Part shown: positions 23,648 to 38,323 of the stretch, in pieces
Position numbering within the stretch: position 1 is the stretch's first letter
Layout: each line of letters begins with the position of its first letter
Assembly (NCBI GenBank): GCA_963920705.1
Contig: CAWUCO010000094.1
Span: 310,001 to 374,000 of the forward strand
Direction: 5' to 3'
Source of the DNA: Odiellus spinosus
Taxonomy: Eukaryota > Arthropoda > Arachnida > Opiliones > Phalangiidae
DNA: 64,000 bases
Made by a program: the position numbers and the translations under genes
Notes under the pieces: generated by a model
Database searches by the model: none
What the model was told of the DNA's origin: nothing
Seen by the model: the letters and a program-made list of their open reading frames with translations, nothing else

Positions 23648-26600
23648 GTCACAGTTTTTCAATTTAGACAAAACCAAAGTCATTCGAAAGAGCAATTAAT
23701 GGACAGTTTAAATAATAAGAGTTTTCAAAAATCCGTTGAAAAACATGGAAAATATGGACAATTCAAAAAACATCTAATATCAAAAAGCGAATTTTGAAAA
23801 TCTGATATTTGACTATTTTGATATTGTATGATTTCTTGAATTGGCCATATTTTTCTTGTTTTTCAACGGATTTTTGAAAACTCTTATTATTTAGACTGTC
23901 CATTAATTGCTCTTTCGAATGACTTTGGTTTTGTCTAAATTGCAAAATTGTGACAAATATAAAATTGGTTAAAATTAAGCAAAAACGCTTAAAAATTCAA
24001 GATTATTGGATTCAAATGGACACAAAACTTTTGAATTTTAAGCGATTTAGACAAAATTAAGATAACTCGAAAGAGCAAATATTGGTCTATCTAAAAAACA
24101 AGAGTTTTGGAAAATCCGTTGAAAAACATGGAAAATATGTACAATTCAAAAAACATCTAATATCAAAAAGCGAATTTTTAAAATCTGAAATTTGACTATT
24201 TTGATATTGTATGATTTCTTGAATTGGCCATATTTTTCTTGTTTTTCAACGGATTTTTGAAAACTATTGTTTTTTAGATAGACCAAAATTTGGTCTTTCG
24301 AGTGGTCTTAATTTTGTCTAAATCGCTTAAAATTCAAAAGTTTTGTGTCCATTTGAATCCAATAATCTTGGATTTTTAAGCGTTTTTGCTTAATTTTAAC
24401 CAATTTTATATTTGTCACAATTTTGCAATTTAGACAAAACCAAAGTCATTCGAAAGAGCAATTAATGGACAGTTTAAATAATAAGAGTTTTCAAAAATCC
24501 GTTGAAAAACATGGAAAATATGGACAATTCAAAAAACATCTAATATCAAAAAGCGAATTTTGAAAATCTGAAATTTGACTATTTTGATATTCTATGATTT
24601 CTTGAATTGGCCATATTTTTCTTGTTTTTCAACGGATTTTTGAAAACTCTTATTATTTAGACTGTCCATTAATTGCTCTTTCGAATGACTTTGGTTTTGT
24701 CTAAATTGCAGAATTGTGACAAATATAAAATTGGTTAAAATTAAGCAAAAACGCTTAAAAATCCAAGATTATTGGATTCAAATGGACACAAAAACTTTTG
24801 ATTTTTAAGCGATTTAGACAAAATTAAGACCACTCGAAAGAGCAAATATTGGTCTATCTAAAAAACAATAGTTTTGGAAAATCCGTTGAAAAACAAGAAA
24901 AATATGGCCAATTCAAGAAATCATAGAATATCAAAATAGTCAAATTTCAGATTTTCAAAATTCGCTTTTTGATATTAGATGTTTTTTGAATTGTCCATAT
25001 TTTCCATGTTTTTCAACGGATTTTCCAAAACTCTTGATTTTCAGATAGACCAATATTTGCTCTTTCGAGTGGTCTTAATTTTGTCTAAATCGCTTAAAAT
25101 TCAAAAGTTTTGTGTCCATTTGAATCCAATAATCTTGGATTTTTAAGCGTTTTTGCTTAATTTTAACCAATTTTATATTTGTCACAATTTTGCAATTTAG
25201 ACAAAACCAAAGTCATTCGAAAGAGCAATTAATGGACAGTCTAAATAATAAGAGTTTTCAAAAATCCGTTGAAAAACAAGAAAAATATGGCCAATCCAAA
25301 AAACATCTAATATCAAAAAGCGAATTTTTAAAATCTGAAATTTGACTATTTTGATATTGTATGATTTCTTGAATTGGCCATATTTTTCTTGTTTTTCAAC
25401 GGATTTTTGAAAACTCTTATTATTTAGACTGTCCATTAATTGCTCTTTCGAATGACTTTGGTTTTGTCTAAATTGCAAAATTGTGACAAATATAAAATTG
25501 GTTAAAATTAAGCAAAAACGCTCAAAAATCCAAGATTATTGGATTCAAATGGACACAAAACTTTTGAATTTTAAGCGATTTAGACAAAATTAAGATAACT
25601 CGAAAGAGCAAATATTGGTCTATCTAAAAAACAAGAGTTTTGGAAAATCCGTTGAAAAACATGGAAAATATGTACAATTCAAAAAACATCTAATATCAAA
25701 AAGCGAATTTTTAAAATCTGAAATTTGACTATTTTGATATTGTATGATTTCTTGAATTGGCCATATTTTTCTTGTTTTTCAACGGATTTTTGAAAACTAT
25801 TGTTTTTTAGATAGACCAAAATTTGGTCTTTCGAGTGGTCTTAATTTTGTCTAAATCGCTTAAAATTCAAAAGTTTTGTGTCCATTTGAATCCAATAATC
25901 TTGGATTTTTAAGCGTTTTTGCTTAATTTTAACCAATTTTATATTTGTCACAATTTTGCAATTTAGACAAAACCAAAGTCATTCGAAAGAGCAATTAATG
26001 GACAGTTTAAATAATAAGAGTTTTCAAAAATCCGTTGAAAAACATGGAAAATATGGACAATTCAAAAAACATCTAATATCAAAAAGCGAATTTTGAAAAT
26101 CTGAAATTTGACTATTTTGATATTCTATGATTTCTTGAATTGGCCATATTTTTCTTGTTTTTCAACGGATTTTTGAAAACTCTTATTATTTAGACTGTCC
26201 ATTAATTGCTCTTTCGAATGACTTTGGTTTTGTCTAAATTGCAGAATTGTGACAAATATAAAATTGGTTAAAATTAAGCAAAAACGCTTAAAAATCCAAG
26301 ATTATTGGATTCAAATGGACACAAAAACTTTTGATTTTTAAGCGATTTAGAAAAAATTAAGACCACTCGAAAGAGCAAATATTGGTCTATCTAAAAAACA
26401 ATAGTTTTGGAAAATCCGTTGAAAAACAAGAAAAATATGGCCAATTCAAGAAATCATAGAATATCAAAATAGTCAAATTTCAGATTTTCAAAATTCGCTT
26501 TTTGATATTAGATGTTTTTTGAATTGTCCATATTTTCCATGTTTTTCAACGGATTTTCCAAAACTCTTGATTTTCAGATAGACCAATATTTGCTCTTTCG

Positions 26601-27860
26601 AGTGGTCTTACTTTTGTCTAAATCGCTTAAAAATCAAAAGTTTTGTGTCCATTTGAATCCAATAATCTTGGATTTTTAAGCGTTTTTGCTTAATTTTAAC
26701 CAATTTTATATTTGTCACAATTTTGCAATTTAGACAAAACCAAAGTCATTCGAAAGAGCAATTAATGGACAGTCTAAATAATAAGAGTTTTCAAAAATCC
26801 GTTGAAAAACAAGAAAAATATGGCCAATCCAAAAAACATCTAATATCAAAAAGCGAATTTTTAAAATCTGAAATTTGACTATTTTGATATTGTATGATTT
26901 CTTGAATTGGCCATATTTTTCTTGTTTTTCAACGGATTTTTGAAAACTCTTATTATTTAGACTGTCCATTAATTGCTCTTTCGAATGACTTTGGTTTTGT
27001 CTAAATTGCAAAATTGTGACAAATATAAAATTGGTTAAAATTAAGCAAAAACGCTCAAAAATCCAAAATTATTGGATTCAAATGGACACAAAACTTTTGA
27101 ATTTTAAGCGATTTAGACAAAATTAAGACCACTCGAAAGACCAAATTTTGGTCTATCTAAAAAACAATAGTTTTGGAAAATCCGTTGAAAACAAGAAAAA
27201 TATGGCCAATTCAAGAAATCATACAATATCAAAATAGTCAAATTTCAGATTTTCAAAATTCGCTTTTTGATATTAGATGTTTTTGAATTGTCCATATTTT
27301 CTATGTTTTTCAACGGATTTTCCAAAACTCTTGTTTTTTAGATAGACCAATATTTGCTCTTTCGAGTGGTCTTAATTTTGTCTAAATCGCTTAAAAATCA
27401 AAAGTTTTGTGTCCATTTGAATCCTATAATCTTGGATTTTTAAGTGTTTTTGCTTTATTTTAACCAATTTTATATTTGTCACAATTTTGCAATTTAGACA
27501 AAACCAAAGTCATTCGAAAGAGCAATTAATGGACAGTCTAAATAATAAGAGTTTTCAAAAATCCGTTGAAAAACATGGAAAATATGGACAATTCCAGAAA
27601 TCATACAATATCAAAATAGTCAAATTTCAGATTTTAAAAATTCGCTATTTGATATTAGATGTTTTTTGAATTGTCCATATTTTCCATGTTTTTCAACGGA
27701 TTTTCCAAAACTCTTGATTTTCAGATAGACCAATATTTGCTCTTTCGAGTGGTCTTAATTTTGTCTAAATCGCTTAAAAATCAAAAGTTTTGTGTCCATT
27801 TGAATCCAATAATCTTGGATTTTTAAGCGTTTTTGCTTTATTTTAACCAATTTTATATTT
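23648..27860. repeat. Higher-order repeat 2, copy 2 (11 monomers) with inner 4-monomer duplication
   Basis: It matches copy 1 at a shift of about 3,444 bp. Four monomers (about 24,140-25,670) are then repeated at 25,672-27,200 with a shift of about 1,532 bp, seen by tgtacaattc (24,138 and 25,670) and gcagaattgtg (24,708 and 26,240). One F monomer present in copy 1 (near 22,883) is missing before 27,478. From 23,648 to 27,478 the linkers alternate strictly F R. Confidence 0.82.
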
Positions 27861-29393
27861 GTCACAGTTTTTCAATTTAGACAAAACCAAAGTCATTCGA
27901 AAGAGCAATTAATGGACAGTTTAAATAATAAGAGTTTTCAAAAATCCGTTGAAAAACATGGAAAATATGGACAATTCAAAAAACATCTAATATCAAAAAG
28001 CGAATTTTGAAAATCTGATATTTGACTATTTTGATATTGTATGATTTCTTGAATTGGCCATATTTTTCTTGTTTTTCAACGGATTTTTGAAAACTCTTAT
28101 TATTTAGACTGTCCATTAATTGCTCTTTCGAATGACTTTGGTTTTGTCTAAATTGCAAAATTGTGACAAATATAAAATTGGTTAAAATTAAGCAAAAACG
28201 CTTAAAAATTCAAGATTATTGGATTCAAATGGACACAAAACTTTTGAATTTTAAGCGATTTAGACAAAATTAAGATAACTCGAAAGAGCAAATATTGGTC
28301 TATCTAAAAAACAAGAGTTTTGGAAAATCCGTTGAAAAACATGGAAAATATGTACAATTCAAAAAACATCTAATATCAAAAAGCGAATTTTTAAAATCTG
28401 AAATTTGACTATTTTGATATTGTATGATTTCTTGAATTGGCCATATTTTTCTTGTTTTTCAACGGATTTTTGAAAACTATTGTTTTTTAGATAGACCAAA
28501 ATTTGGTCTTTCGAGTGGTCTTAATTTTGTCTAAATCGCTTAAAATTCAAAAGTTTTGTGTCCATTTGAATCCAATAATCTTGGATTTTTAAGCGTTTTT
28601 GCTTAATTTTAACCAATTTTATATTTGTCACAATTTTGCAATTTAGACAAAACCAAAGTCATTCGAAAGAGCAATTAATGGACAGTTTAAATAATAAGAG
28701 TTTTCAAAAATCCGTTGAAAAACATGGAAAATATGGACAATTCAAAAAACATCTAATATCAAAAAGCGAATTTTGAAAATCTGAAATTTGACTATTTTGA
28801 TATTCTATGATTTCTTGAATTGGCCATATTTTTCTTGTTTTTCAACGGATTTTTGAAAACTCTTATTATTTAGACTGTCCATTAATTGCTCTTTCGAATG
28901 ACTTTGGTTTTGTCTAAATTGCAGAATTGTGACAAATATAAAATTGGTTAAAATTAAGCAAAAACGCTTAAAAATCCAAGATTATTGGATTCAAATGGAC
29001 ACAAAAACTTTTGATTTTTAAGCGATTTAGACAAAATTAAGACCACTCGAAAGAGCAAATATTGGTCTATCTAAAAAACAATAGTTTTGGAAAATCCGTT
29101 GAAAAACAAGAAAAATATGGCCAATTCAAGAAATCATAGAATATCAAAATAGTCAAATTTCAGATTTTCAAAATTCGCTTTTTGATATTAGATGTTTTTT
29201 GAATTGTCCATATTTTCCATGTTTTTCAACGGATTTTCCAAAACTCTTGATTTTCAGATAGACCAATATTTGCTCTTTTGAGTGGTCTTAATTTTGTCTA
29301 AATCGCTTAAAATTCAAAAGTTTTGTGTCCATTTGAATCCAATAATCTTGGATTTTTAAGCGTTTTTGCTTAATTTTAACCAATTTTATATTT
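27861..29393. repeat. Higher-order repeat 2, copy 3 (partial)
   Basis: It repeats the start of copy 2 at a shift of about 4,213 bp (11 monomers): the cacagtttttca linker, tctgatatttgac, tgtacaattc and gcagaattgtg (28,920). Orientation is F R F R, ending at an F landmark at 29,394 where a long F run takes over. A B-arm near 29,276 reads ctcttttgag, losing one CpG. Confidence 0.8.
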
Positions 29394-32300
29394 GTCACAA
29401 TTTTGCAATTTAGACAAAACCAAAGTCATTCGAAAGAGCAATTAATGGACAGTCTAAATAATAAGAGTTTTCAAAAATCCGTTGAAAAACAAGAAAAATA
29501 TGGCCAATCCAAAAAACATCTAATATCAAAAAGCGAATTTTTAAAATCTGAAATTTGACTATTTTGATATTGTATGATTTCTTGAATTGGCCATATTTTT
29601 CTTGTTTTTCAACGGATTTTCCAAAACTATTGTTTTTTAGATAGACCAAAATTTGGTCTTTCGAGTGGTCTTAATTTTGTCTAAATCGCTTAAAATTCAA
29701 AAGTTTTGTGTCCATTTGAATCCAATAATCTTGGATTTTTAAGCGTTTTTGCTTAATTTTAACCAATTTTATATTTGTCACAATTTTGCAATTTAGACAA
29801 AACCAAAGTCATTCGAAAGAGCAATTAATGGACAGTTTAAATAATAAGAGTTTTCAAAAATCCGTTGAAAAACATGGAAAATATAGACAATTCAAAAAAC
29901 ATCTAATATCAAAAAGCGAATTTTGAAAATCTGAAATTTGACTATTTTGATATTGTATGATTTCTTGAATTGGCCATATTTTTCTTGTTTTTCAACGGAT
30001 TTTCCAAAACTATTGTTTTTTAGATAGACCAAAATTTGGTCTTTCGAGTGGTCTTAATTTTGTCTAAATCGCTTAAAATTCAAAAGTTTTGTGTCCATTG
30101 GAATCCAATAATCTTGGATTTTTAAGCATTTTTGCTTAATTTTAACCAATTTTATATTTGTCACAATTTTGCAATTTAGACAAAACCAAAGTCATTCGAA
30201 AGAGCAATTAATGGACAGTTTAAATAATAAGAGTTTTCAAAAATCCGTTGAAAAACATGGAAAATATGGACAATTCAAAAAACGTCTAATATCAAAAAGC
30301 GAATTTTGAAAATCTGAAATTTGACTATTTTGATATTGTATGATTTCTTGAATTGGCCATATTTTTCTTGTTTTTCAACGGATTTTCCAAAACTATTGTT
30401 TTTTAGATAGACCAAAATTTGGTTTTTCGAGTGGTCTTAATTTTGTCTAAATCGCTTAAAATTCAAAAGATTTGTGTCCATTTGAATCCAATAATCTAGG
30501 ATTTTTAAGCGTTTTTGCTTAATTTTAACCAATTTTATATTTGTCACAATTTTGCAATTTAGACAAAACCAAAGTCATTCGAAAGAGCAATTAATGGACA
30601 GTTTAAATAATAAGAGTTTTCAAAAATCCGTTGAAAAACATGGAAAATATGGACAATTCAAAAAACATCTAATATCAAAAAGCGAATTTTGAAAATCTGA
30701 AATTTGACTATTTTGATATTGTATGATTTCTTGAATTGGCCATATTTTCTTGTTTTTCAACGGATTTTCCAAAACTACTGTTTTTTAGATAGACCAAAAT
30801 TTGGTCATTCGAGTGGTCTTAATTTTGTCTAAATCGCTTAAAATTCAAAAGTTTTGTGTCCATTTGAATCCAATAATCTTGGATTTTTAAGCGTTTTTGC
30901 TTAATTTTAACCAATTTTATATTTGTCACAATTTTGCAATTTAGACAAAACCAAAGTCATTCGAAAGAGCAATTAATGGACAGTTTAAATAATAAGAGTT
31001 TTCAAAAATCCGTTGAAAAACATGGAAAATATGGACAATTCAAAAAACATCTAATATCAAAAAGCGAATTTTGAAAATCTGAAATTTGACTATTTTGATA
31101 TTACATGATTTCTTGAATTGGCCATATTTTTCTTGTTTTTCAACGGATTTTCCAAAACTATTGTTTTTTAGATAGACCAAAATTTGGTCTTTCGAGTGGT
31201 CTTAATTTTGTCTAAATCGCTTAAAATTCAAAAGTTTTGTGTCCATTTGAATCCAATAATCTTGGATTTTTAAGCGTTTTTGCTTAATTTTAACCAATTT
31301 TATATTTGTCACAATTTTGCAATTTAGACAAAACCAAAGTCATTCGAAAGAGCAATTAATGGACAGTTTAAATAATAAGAGTTTTCAAAAATCCGTTGAA
31401 AAACATGGAAAATATGGACAATTCAAAAAACGTCTAATATCAAAAAGCGAATTTTGAAAATCTGAAATTTGACTATTTTGATATTGTATGATTTCTTGAA
31501 TTGGCCATATTTTTCTTGTTTTTCAACGGATTTTCCAAAACTATTGTTTTTTAGATAGACCAAAATTTGGTTTTTCGAGTGGTCTTAATTTTGTCTAAAT
31601 CGCTTAAAATTCAAAAGATTTGTGTCCATTTGAATCCAATAATCTAGGATTTTTAAGCGTTTTTGCTTAATTTTAACCAATTTTATATTTGTCACAATTT
31701 TGCAATTTAGACAAAACCAAAGTCATTCGAAAGAGCAATTAATGGACAGTTTAAATAATAAGAGTTTTCAAAAATCCGTTGAAAAACATGGAAAATATGG
31801 ACAATTCAAAAAACATCTAATATCAAAAAGCGAATTTTGAAAATCTGAAATTTGACTATTTTGATATTGTATGATTTCTTGAATTGGCCATATTTTTCTT
31901 GTTTTTCAACGGATTTTCCAAAACTACTGTTTTTTAGATAGACCAAAATTTGGTCTTTCGAGTGGTCTTAATTTTGTCTAAATCGCTTAAAATTCAAAAG
32001 TTTTGTGTCCATTTGAATCCAATAATCTTGGATTTTTAAGCGTTTTTGCTTAATTTTAACCAATTTTATATTTGTCACAATTTTGCAATTTAGACAAAAC
32101 CAAAGTCATTCGAAAGAGCAATTAATAGACAGTTTAAATAATAAGAGTTTTCAAAAATCCGTTGAAAAACATGGAAAATATGGACAATTCAAAAAACGTC
32201 TAATATCAAAAAGCGAATTTTGAAAATCTGAAATTTGACCATTTTGATATTGTATGATTTCTTGAATTGGCCATATTTTTCTTGTTTTTCAACGGATTTT

Positions 32301-32457
32301 CCAAAACTATTGTTTTTTAGATAGACCAAAATTTGGTCTTTCGAGTGGTCTTAATTTTGTCTAAATCGCTTAAAATTCAAAAGTTTTGAGTCCATTTGAA
32401 TCCAATAATCTTGGATTTTTAAGCGTTTTTGCTTAATTTTAACCAATTTTATATTTG
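29394..32457 (+). repeat. Nine consecutive F monomers with 3-monomer duplication
   Basis: F landmarks lie at 29394, 29777, 30160, 30543, 30925, 31308, 31691, 32074 and 32457. Private variants aaaacgtctaat (30,282 and 31,429), aatctagg (about 30,494 and 31,642), ttggtttttcg and aaactactg (about 30,775 and 31,923) recur at about 1,148 bp, showing a duplicated three-monomer unit (about 30,200-31,347 and 31,348-32,130). This is the longest single-direction run in the window, with no near-perfect palindromic core. Confidence 0.87.
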
Positions 32458-35400
32458 TCACAATTTTGCAATTTAGACAAAACCAAAGTCATTCGAAAGA
32501 GCAATTAATGGATAGTCTAAATAATAAGAGTTTTCAAAAATCCGTTGAAAAACAAGAAAAATATGGCCAATTCAAGAAATCATACAATATCAAAATAGTC
32601 AAATTTCAGATTTTCAAAATTCGCTTTTTGATATTAGATGTTTTTTGAATTGTCCATATTTTCCATGTTTTTCAACGGATTTTCCAAAACTCTTATTATT
32701 TAAACTGTCCATTAATTGCTCTTTCGAATGACTTTGGTTTTGTCTAAATTGCAAAATTGTGACAAATATAAAATTGGTTAAAATTAAGCAAAAACGCTTA
32801 AAAATCCAAGATTATTGGATTCAAATGGACACAAAACTTTTGAATTTTAAGCGATTTAGACAAAATTAAGACCACTCGAAAGACCAAATTTTGGTCTATC
32901 TAAAAAACAATAGTTTTGGAAAATCCGTTGAAAAACAAGAAAAATATGGCCAATTCAAGAAATCATACAATATCAAAATGGTCAAATTTCAGATTTTCAA
33001 AATTCGCTTTTTGATATTAGATGTTTTTTGAATTGTCCATATTTTCCATGTTTTTCAACGGATTTTCCAAAACTCTTGTTTTTTAGATAGACCAATATTT
33101 GCTCTTTCGAGTTATCTTAATTTTGTCTAAATCGCTTAAAATTCAAAAGTTTTGTGTCCATTTGAATCCAATAATCTTGAATTTTTAAGCGTTTTTGCTT
33201 AATTTTAACCAATTTTATATTTGTCACAATTTTGCAATTTAGACAAAACCAAAGTCATTCGAAAGAGCAATTAATGGACAGTCTAAATAATAAGAGTTTT
33301 CAAAAATCCGTTGAAAAACAAGAAAAATATGGACAATTCAAAAAACATCTAATATCAAAAAGCGAATTTTTAAAATCTGAAATTTGACTATTTTGATATT
33401 GTATGATTTCTTGAATTGGCCATATTTTTCTTGTTTTTCAACGGATTTTTGAAAACTCTTATTATTTAGACTGTCCATTAATTGCTCTTTCGAATGACTT
33501 TGGTTTTGTCTAAATTGCAAAATTGTGACAAATATAAAATTGGTTAAAATTAAGAAAAAACGCTTAAAAATCCAAGATTATTGGATTCAAATGGACACAA
33601 AACTTTTGATTTTTAAGCGATTTAGACAAAATTAAGACCACTCGAAAGAGCAAATATTGGTCTATCTGAAAATCTAGAGTTTTGGAAAATCCGTTGAAAA
33701 ACATGGAAAATATGGACAATTCAAAAAACATCTAATATCAAAAAGCGAATTTTGAAAATCTGAAATTTGACTATTTTGATATTCTATGATTTCTTGAATT
33801 GGCCATATTTTTCTTGTTTTTCAACGGATTTTTGAAAACTCTTATTATTTAGACTGTCCATTAATTGATCTTTCGAATGACTTTGGTTTTGTCTAAATTG
33901 CAAAATTGTGACAAATATAAAATTGGTTAAAATTAAGCAAAAACGCTTAAAAATCCAAGATTATTGGATTCAAATGGACACAAAACTTTTGAATTTTACG
34001 CGATTTAGACAAAATTAAGACCACTCGAAAGACCAAATTTTGGTCTATCTAAAAAACAATTGTTTTGGAAAATCCGTTGAAAAACAAGAAAAATGTGGCC
34101 AATTCAAGAAATCATACAATATCAAAATAGTCAAATTTCAGATTTTCAAAATTCGCTTTTTGATATTAGATGTTTTTTGAATTGGCCATATTTTTCTTGT
34201 TTTTCAACGGATTTTTGAAAATTCTTATTATTTAGACTGTCCATTAATTGCTCTTTCGAATGACTTTGGTTTTGTCTAAATTACAAAATTGTGACAAATA
34301 TAAAATTGGTTAAAATTAAGCAAAAACGCTTAAAAATCCAAGATTATTGGATTCAAATGGACACAAAACTTTTGATTTTTAAGCGATTTAGACAAAATTA
34401 AGACCACTCGAAACAGCAAATATTGGTCTATCTGAAAATCTACAGTTTTGGAAAATCCGTTGAAAAACATGGAAAATATGGACAATTCAAAAAACATCTA
34501 ATATCAAAAAGCGAATTTTGAAAATCTGAAATTTGACTATTTTGATATTCTATGATTTATTGAATTGGCCATTTTTTTCTTGTTTTTCAACGGATTTTTG
34601 AAAACTCTTATTATTTAGACTGTCCATTAATTGATCTTTCGAATGACTTTGGTTTTGTCTAAATTGCAAAATTGTGACAAATATAAAATTGGTTAAAGTT
34701 AAGCAAAAACGCTTAAAAATCCAAGATTATTGGATTCAAATGGACACAAAACTTTTGAATTTTAAGCGATTTAGACAAAATTAAGATAACTCGAAAGACC
34801 AAATTTTGGTCTATCTAAAAAACAATAGTTTTCAAAAATCCGTTGAAAAACAAGAAAAATATGGCCAATTCAAGAAATCATACAATATCAAAATAGTCAA
34901 ATTTCAGATTTTCAAAATTCGCTTTTTGATATTAGATGTTTTTTGAATTGTCCATATTTTCCATGTTTTTCAACGGATTTTCCAAAACTCTTGTTTTTTA
35001 GATAGACCAATATTTGCTCTTTCGAGTGGTCTTAATTTTGTCTAAATCGCTTAAAAATCAAAAGTTTTGTGTCCATTTGAATCCAATAATCTTGGATTTT
35101 TAAGCGTTTTTGCTTAATTTTAACCAATTTTATATTTGTCACAATTTTGCAATTTAGACAAAACCAAAGTCATTCGAAAGAGCAATTAATGGACAGTCTA
35201 AATAATAAGAGTTTTCAAAATCCGTTGAAAAACAAGAAAAATATGGCCAATTCAAGAAATCATAGAATATCAAAATAGTCAAATTTCAGATTTTAAAAAT
35301 TCGCTTTTTGATATTAGATGTTTTTTGAATTGGCCATATTTTTCTTGTTTTTCAACGGATTTTTGAAAACTCTTATTATTTAGACTGTCCATTAATTGCT

Positions 35401-36000
35401 CTTTCGAATGACTTTGGTTTTGTCTAAATTGCAAAATTGTGACAAATATAAAATTGGTTAAAATTAAGAAAAAACGCTTAAAAATCCAAGATTATTGGAT
35501 TCAAATGGACACAAAACTTTTGATTTTTAAGCGATTTAGACAAAATTAAAACCACTCGAAAGAGCAAATATTGGTCTATCTGAAAATCTAGAGTTTTGGA
35601 AAATCCGTTGAAAAACATGGAAAATATGGACAATTCAAAAAACATCTAATATCAAAAAGCGAATTTTGAAAATCTGAAATTTGACTATTTTGATATTCTA
35701 TGATTTCTTGAATTGGCCATATTTTCCTTGTTTTTCAACGGATTTTTGAAAACTCTTATTATTTAGACTGTCCATTAATTGATTTTTCGAATGACTTTGG
35801 TTTTGTCTAAATTGCAAAATTGTGACAAATATAAAATTGGTTAAAATTAAGCAAAAACGCTTAAAAATCCAAGATTATTGGATTCAAATGGACACAAAAC
35901 TTTTGAATTTTAAGCGATTTAGACCAAATTAAGACCACTCGAAAGACCAAATTTTGGTCTATCTAAAAAACAATAGTTTTCAAAAATCCGTTGAAAAACA
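32458..36000. repeat. Mixed tract R F RRRR F RR
   Basis: Landmarks: 32757 R, 33223 F, 33523, 33906, 34288 and 34671 R, 35137 F, 35437 and 35820 R. Three monomers (R R F from 34,288) recur from 35,437 at a shift of about 1,149 bp. The B'-arm variant tctgaaaatctagag (33,667 and 35,583; ctacag at 34,437) is the reverse complement of the gattttcaga form seen in F units at 21-29 kb. A chimeric arm lies at 32,675-32,710, with a B-type start and an A-type end. Confidence 0.83.
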
Positions 36001-36821
36001 AGAAAAATATGGCCAATTCAAGAAATCATACAATATCAAAATAGTCAAATTTCAGATTTTCAAGATTCGCTTTTTGATATTAGATGTTTTTTGAATTGTC
36101 CATATTTTCCATGTTTTTCAACGGATTTTCCAAAACTCTTGTTTTTTAGATAGACCAATATTTGCTCTTTCGAGTGGTCTTAATTTTGTCTAAATCGTTT
36201 AAAAATCAAAAGTTTTGTGTCCATTTGAATCCAATAATCTTGGATTTTTAAGCGTTTTTGCTTAATTTTAACCAATTTTATATTTGTCACAATTTTGCAA
36301 TTTAGACAAAACCAAAGTCATTCTAAAGAGCAATTAATGGACAGTCTAAATAATAAGAGTTTTCAAAAATCCGTTGAAAAACAAGAAAAATATGGCCAAT
36401 TCAAGAAATCATAGAATATCAAAATAGTCAAATTTCAGATTTTCAAAATTCGCTTTTTGATATTAGATGTTTTTTGAATTGTCCATATTTTCCATGTTTT
36501 TCAACGGATTTTCCAAAACTATTGTTTTTTAGATAGACCAAAATTTGGTCTTTCGAGTGGTCTTAATTTTGTCTAAATCGCTTAAAATTCAAAAGTTTTG
36601 TGTCCATTTGAATCCAATAATCTTGGATTTTTAAGCGTTTTTGCTTAATTTTAACCAATTTTATATTTGTCACAATTTTGCAATTTAGACAAAACCAAAG
36701 TCATTCGAAAGAGCAATTAATGGACAGTCTAAATAATAAGAGTTTTCAAAAATCCGTTGAAAAACCAGAAAAATATGGCCAATTCAAGAAATCATAGAAT
36801 ATCAAAATAGTCAAATTTCAG
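36001..36821 (+). repeat. F monomers before the 1,502-bp repeat
   Basis: F landmarks at 36286 and 36669. Cores use the tcatagaat variant, which dominates from here to about 58 kb but is rare to the left. The variant ccagaaaaatatgg first appears at 36,765. No gene or foreign sequence is seen. Confidence 0.82.
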
Positions 36822-38323
36822 ATTTTCAAATTCGCTTTTTGATATTAGATGTTTTTTGAATTGTCCATATTTTCCATGTTTTTCAACGGATTTTCCAAAA
36901 CTCTTGTTTTTTAGATAGACCAATATTTGCTCTTTCGAGTGGTCTTAATTTTGTCTAAATCGCTTAAAAATCAAAAGTTTTGTGTCCATTTGAATCCAAT
37001 AATCTTGGATTTTTAAGCGTTTTTGCTTAATTTTAACCAATTTTATATTTGTCACAATTTTGCAATTTAGACAAAACCACAGTCATTCGAAAGAGCAATT
37101 AATGGACAGTCTAAATAATAAGAGTTTTCAAAAATCCGTTGAAAAACAAGAAAAATATGGCCAATTCAAGAAATCATAGAATATCAAAATAGTCAAATTT
37201 CAGATTTTCAAAATTCGCTTTTTGATATTAGATGTTTTTTGAATTGTCCATATTTTCCATGTTTTTAGATAGACCAAAATTTGGTCTTTCGAGTGGTCTT
37301 AATTTTGTCTAAATCGCTTAAAATTCAAAAGTTTTGTGTCCATTTGAATCCAATAATCTTGGATTTTTAAGCGTTTTTGCTTAATTTTAACCAATTTTAT
37401 ATTTGTCACAATTTTGCAATTTAGACAAAACCAAAGTCATTCGAAAGAGCAATTAATGGACAGTCTAAATAATAAGAGTTTTCAAAAATCCGTTGAAAAA
37501 CCAGAAAAATATGGCCAATTCAAGAAATCATAGAATATCAAAATAGTCAAATTTCAGATTTTCAAAATTCGCTTTTTGATATTAGATGTTTTTTGAATTG
37601 TCCATATTTTCCATGTTTTTCAACGGATTTTCCAAAACTCTTGTTTTTTAGATAGACCAATATTTGCTCTTTCGAGTGGTCTTAATTTTGTCTAAATCGT
37701 TTAAAAATCAAAAGTTTTGTGTCCATTTGAATCCAATAATCTTGGATTTTTAAGCGTTTTTGCTTAATTTTAACCAATTTTATATTTGTCACAATTTTGC
37801 AATTTAGACAAAACCAAAGTCATTCGAAAGAGCAATTAATGGACAGTCTAAATAATAAGAGTTTTCAAAAATCCGTTGAAAAACAAGAAAAATATGGCCA
37901 ATTCAAGAAATCATAGAATATCAAAATAGTCAAATTTCAGATTTTCAAAATTCGCTTTTTGATATTAGATGTTTTTTGAATTGTCCATATTTTCCATGTT
38001 TTTCAACGGATTTTTGAAAACTCTTATTATTTAAACTGTCCATTAATTGCTCTTTCGAATGACTTTGGTTTTGTCTAAATTGCAAAATTGTGACAAATAT
38101 AAAATTGGTTAAAATTAAGCAAAAACGCTTAAAAATCCAAGATTATTGGATTCAAATGGACACAAAACTTTTGAATTTTAAGCGATTTAGACAAAATTAA
38201 GACCACTCGAAAGACCAAATTTTAGTCTATCTAAAAAACAATACTTTTCAAAAATCCGTTGAAAAACATGGAAAATATGGACAATTCAAGAAATCATAGA
38301 ATATCAAAATAGTCAAATTTCAG
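36822..38323. repeat. 1,502-bp higher-order repeat, copy 1 (FFF R)
   Basis: Four monomers minus 29 bp. Landmarks 37051, 37405 and 37788 (F) and 38089 (R) recur exactly 1,502 bp later. Diagnostic words are ttttcaaattcgc with one A missing, ccagaaaaatatgg, caatacttttc and the deletion junction at 37,261. One difference is accacagtc at about 37,077, against accaaagtc in copy 2. Confidence 0.88.
37258..37272 (+). other. 29-bp deletion junction in the B-arm (F)
   Basis: The usual B-arm has two gttttt words 29 bp apart. Here only one remains, so catgttttt joins directly to agatagacc. Landmark spacing falls to 354 bp (37,051 to 37,405). The pattern fits slippage or recombination between the short direct repeats. 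An identical junction lies at 38,758-38,772. Confidence 0.88.
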
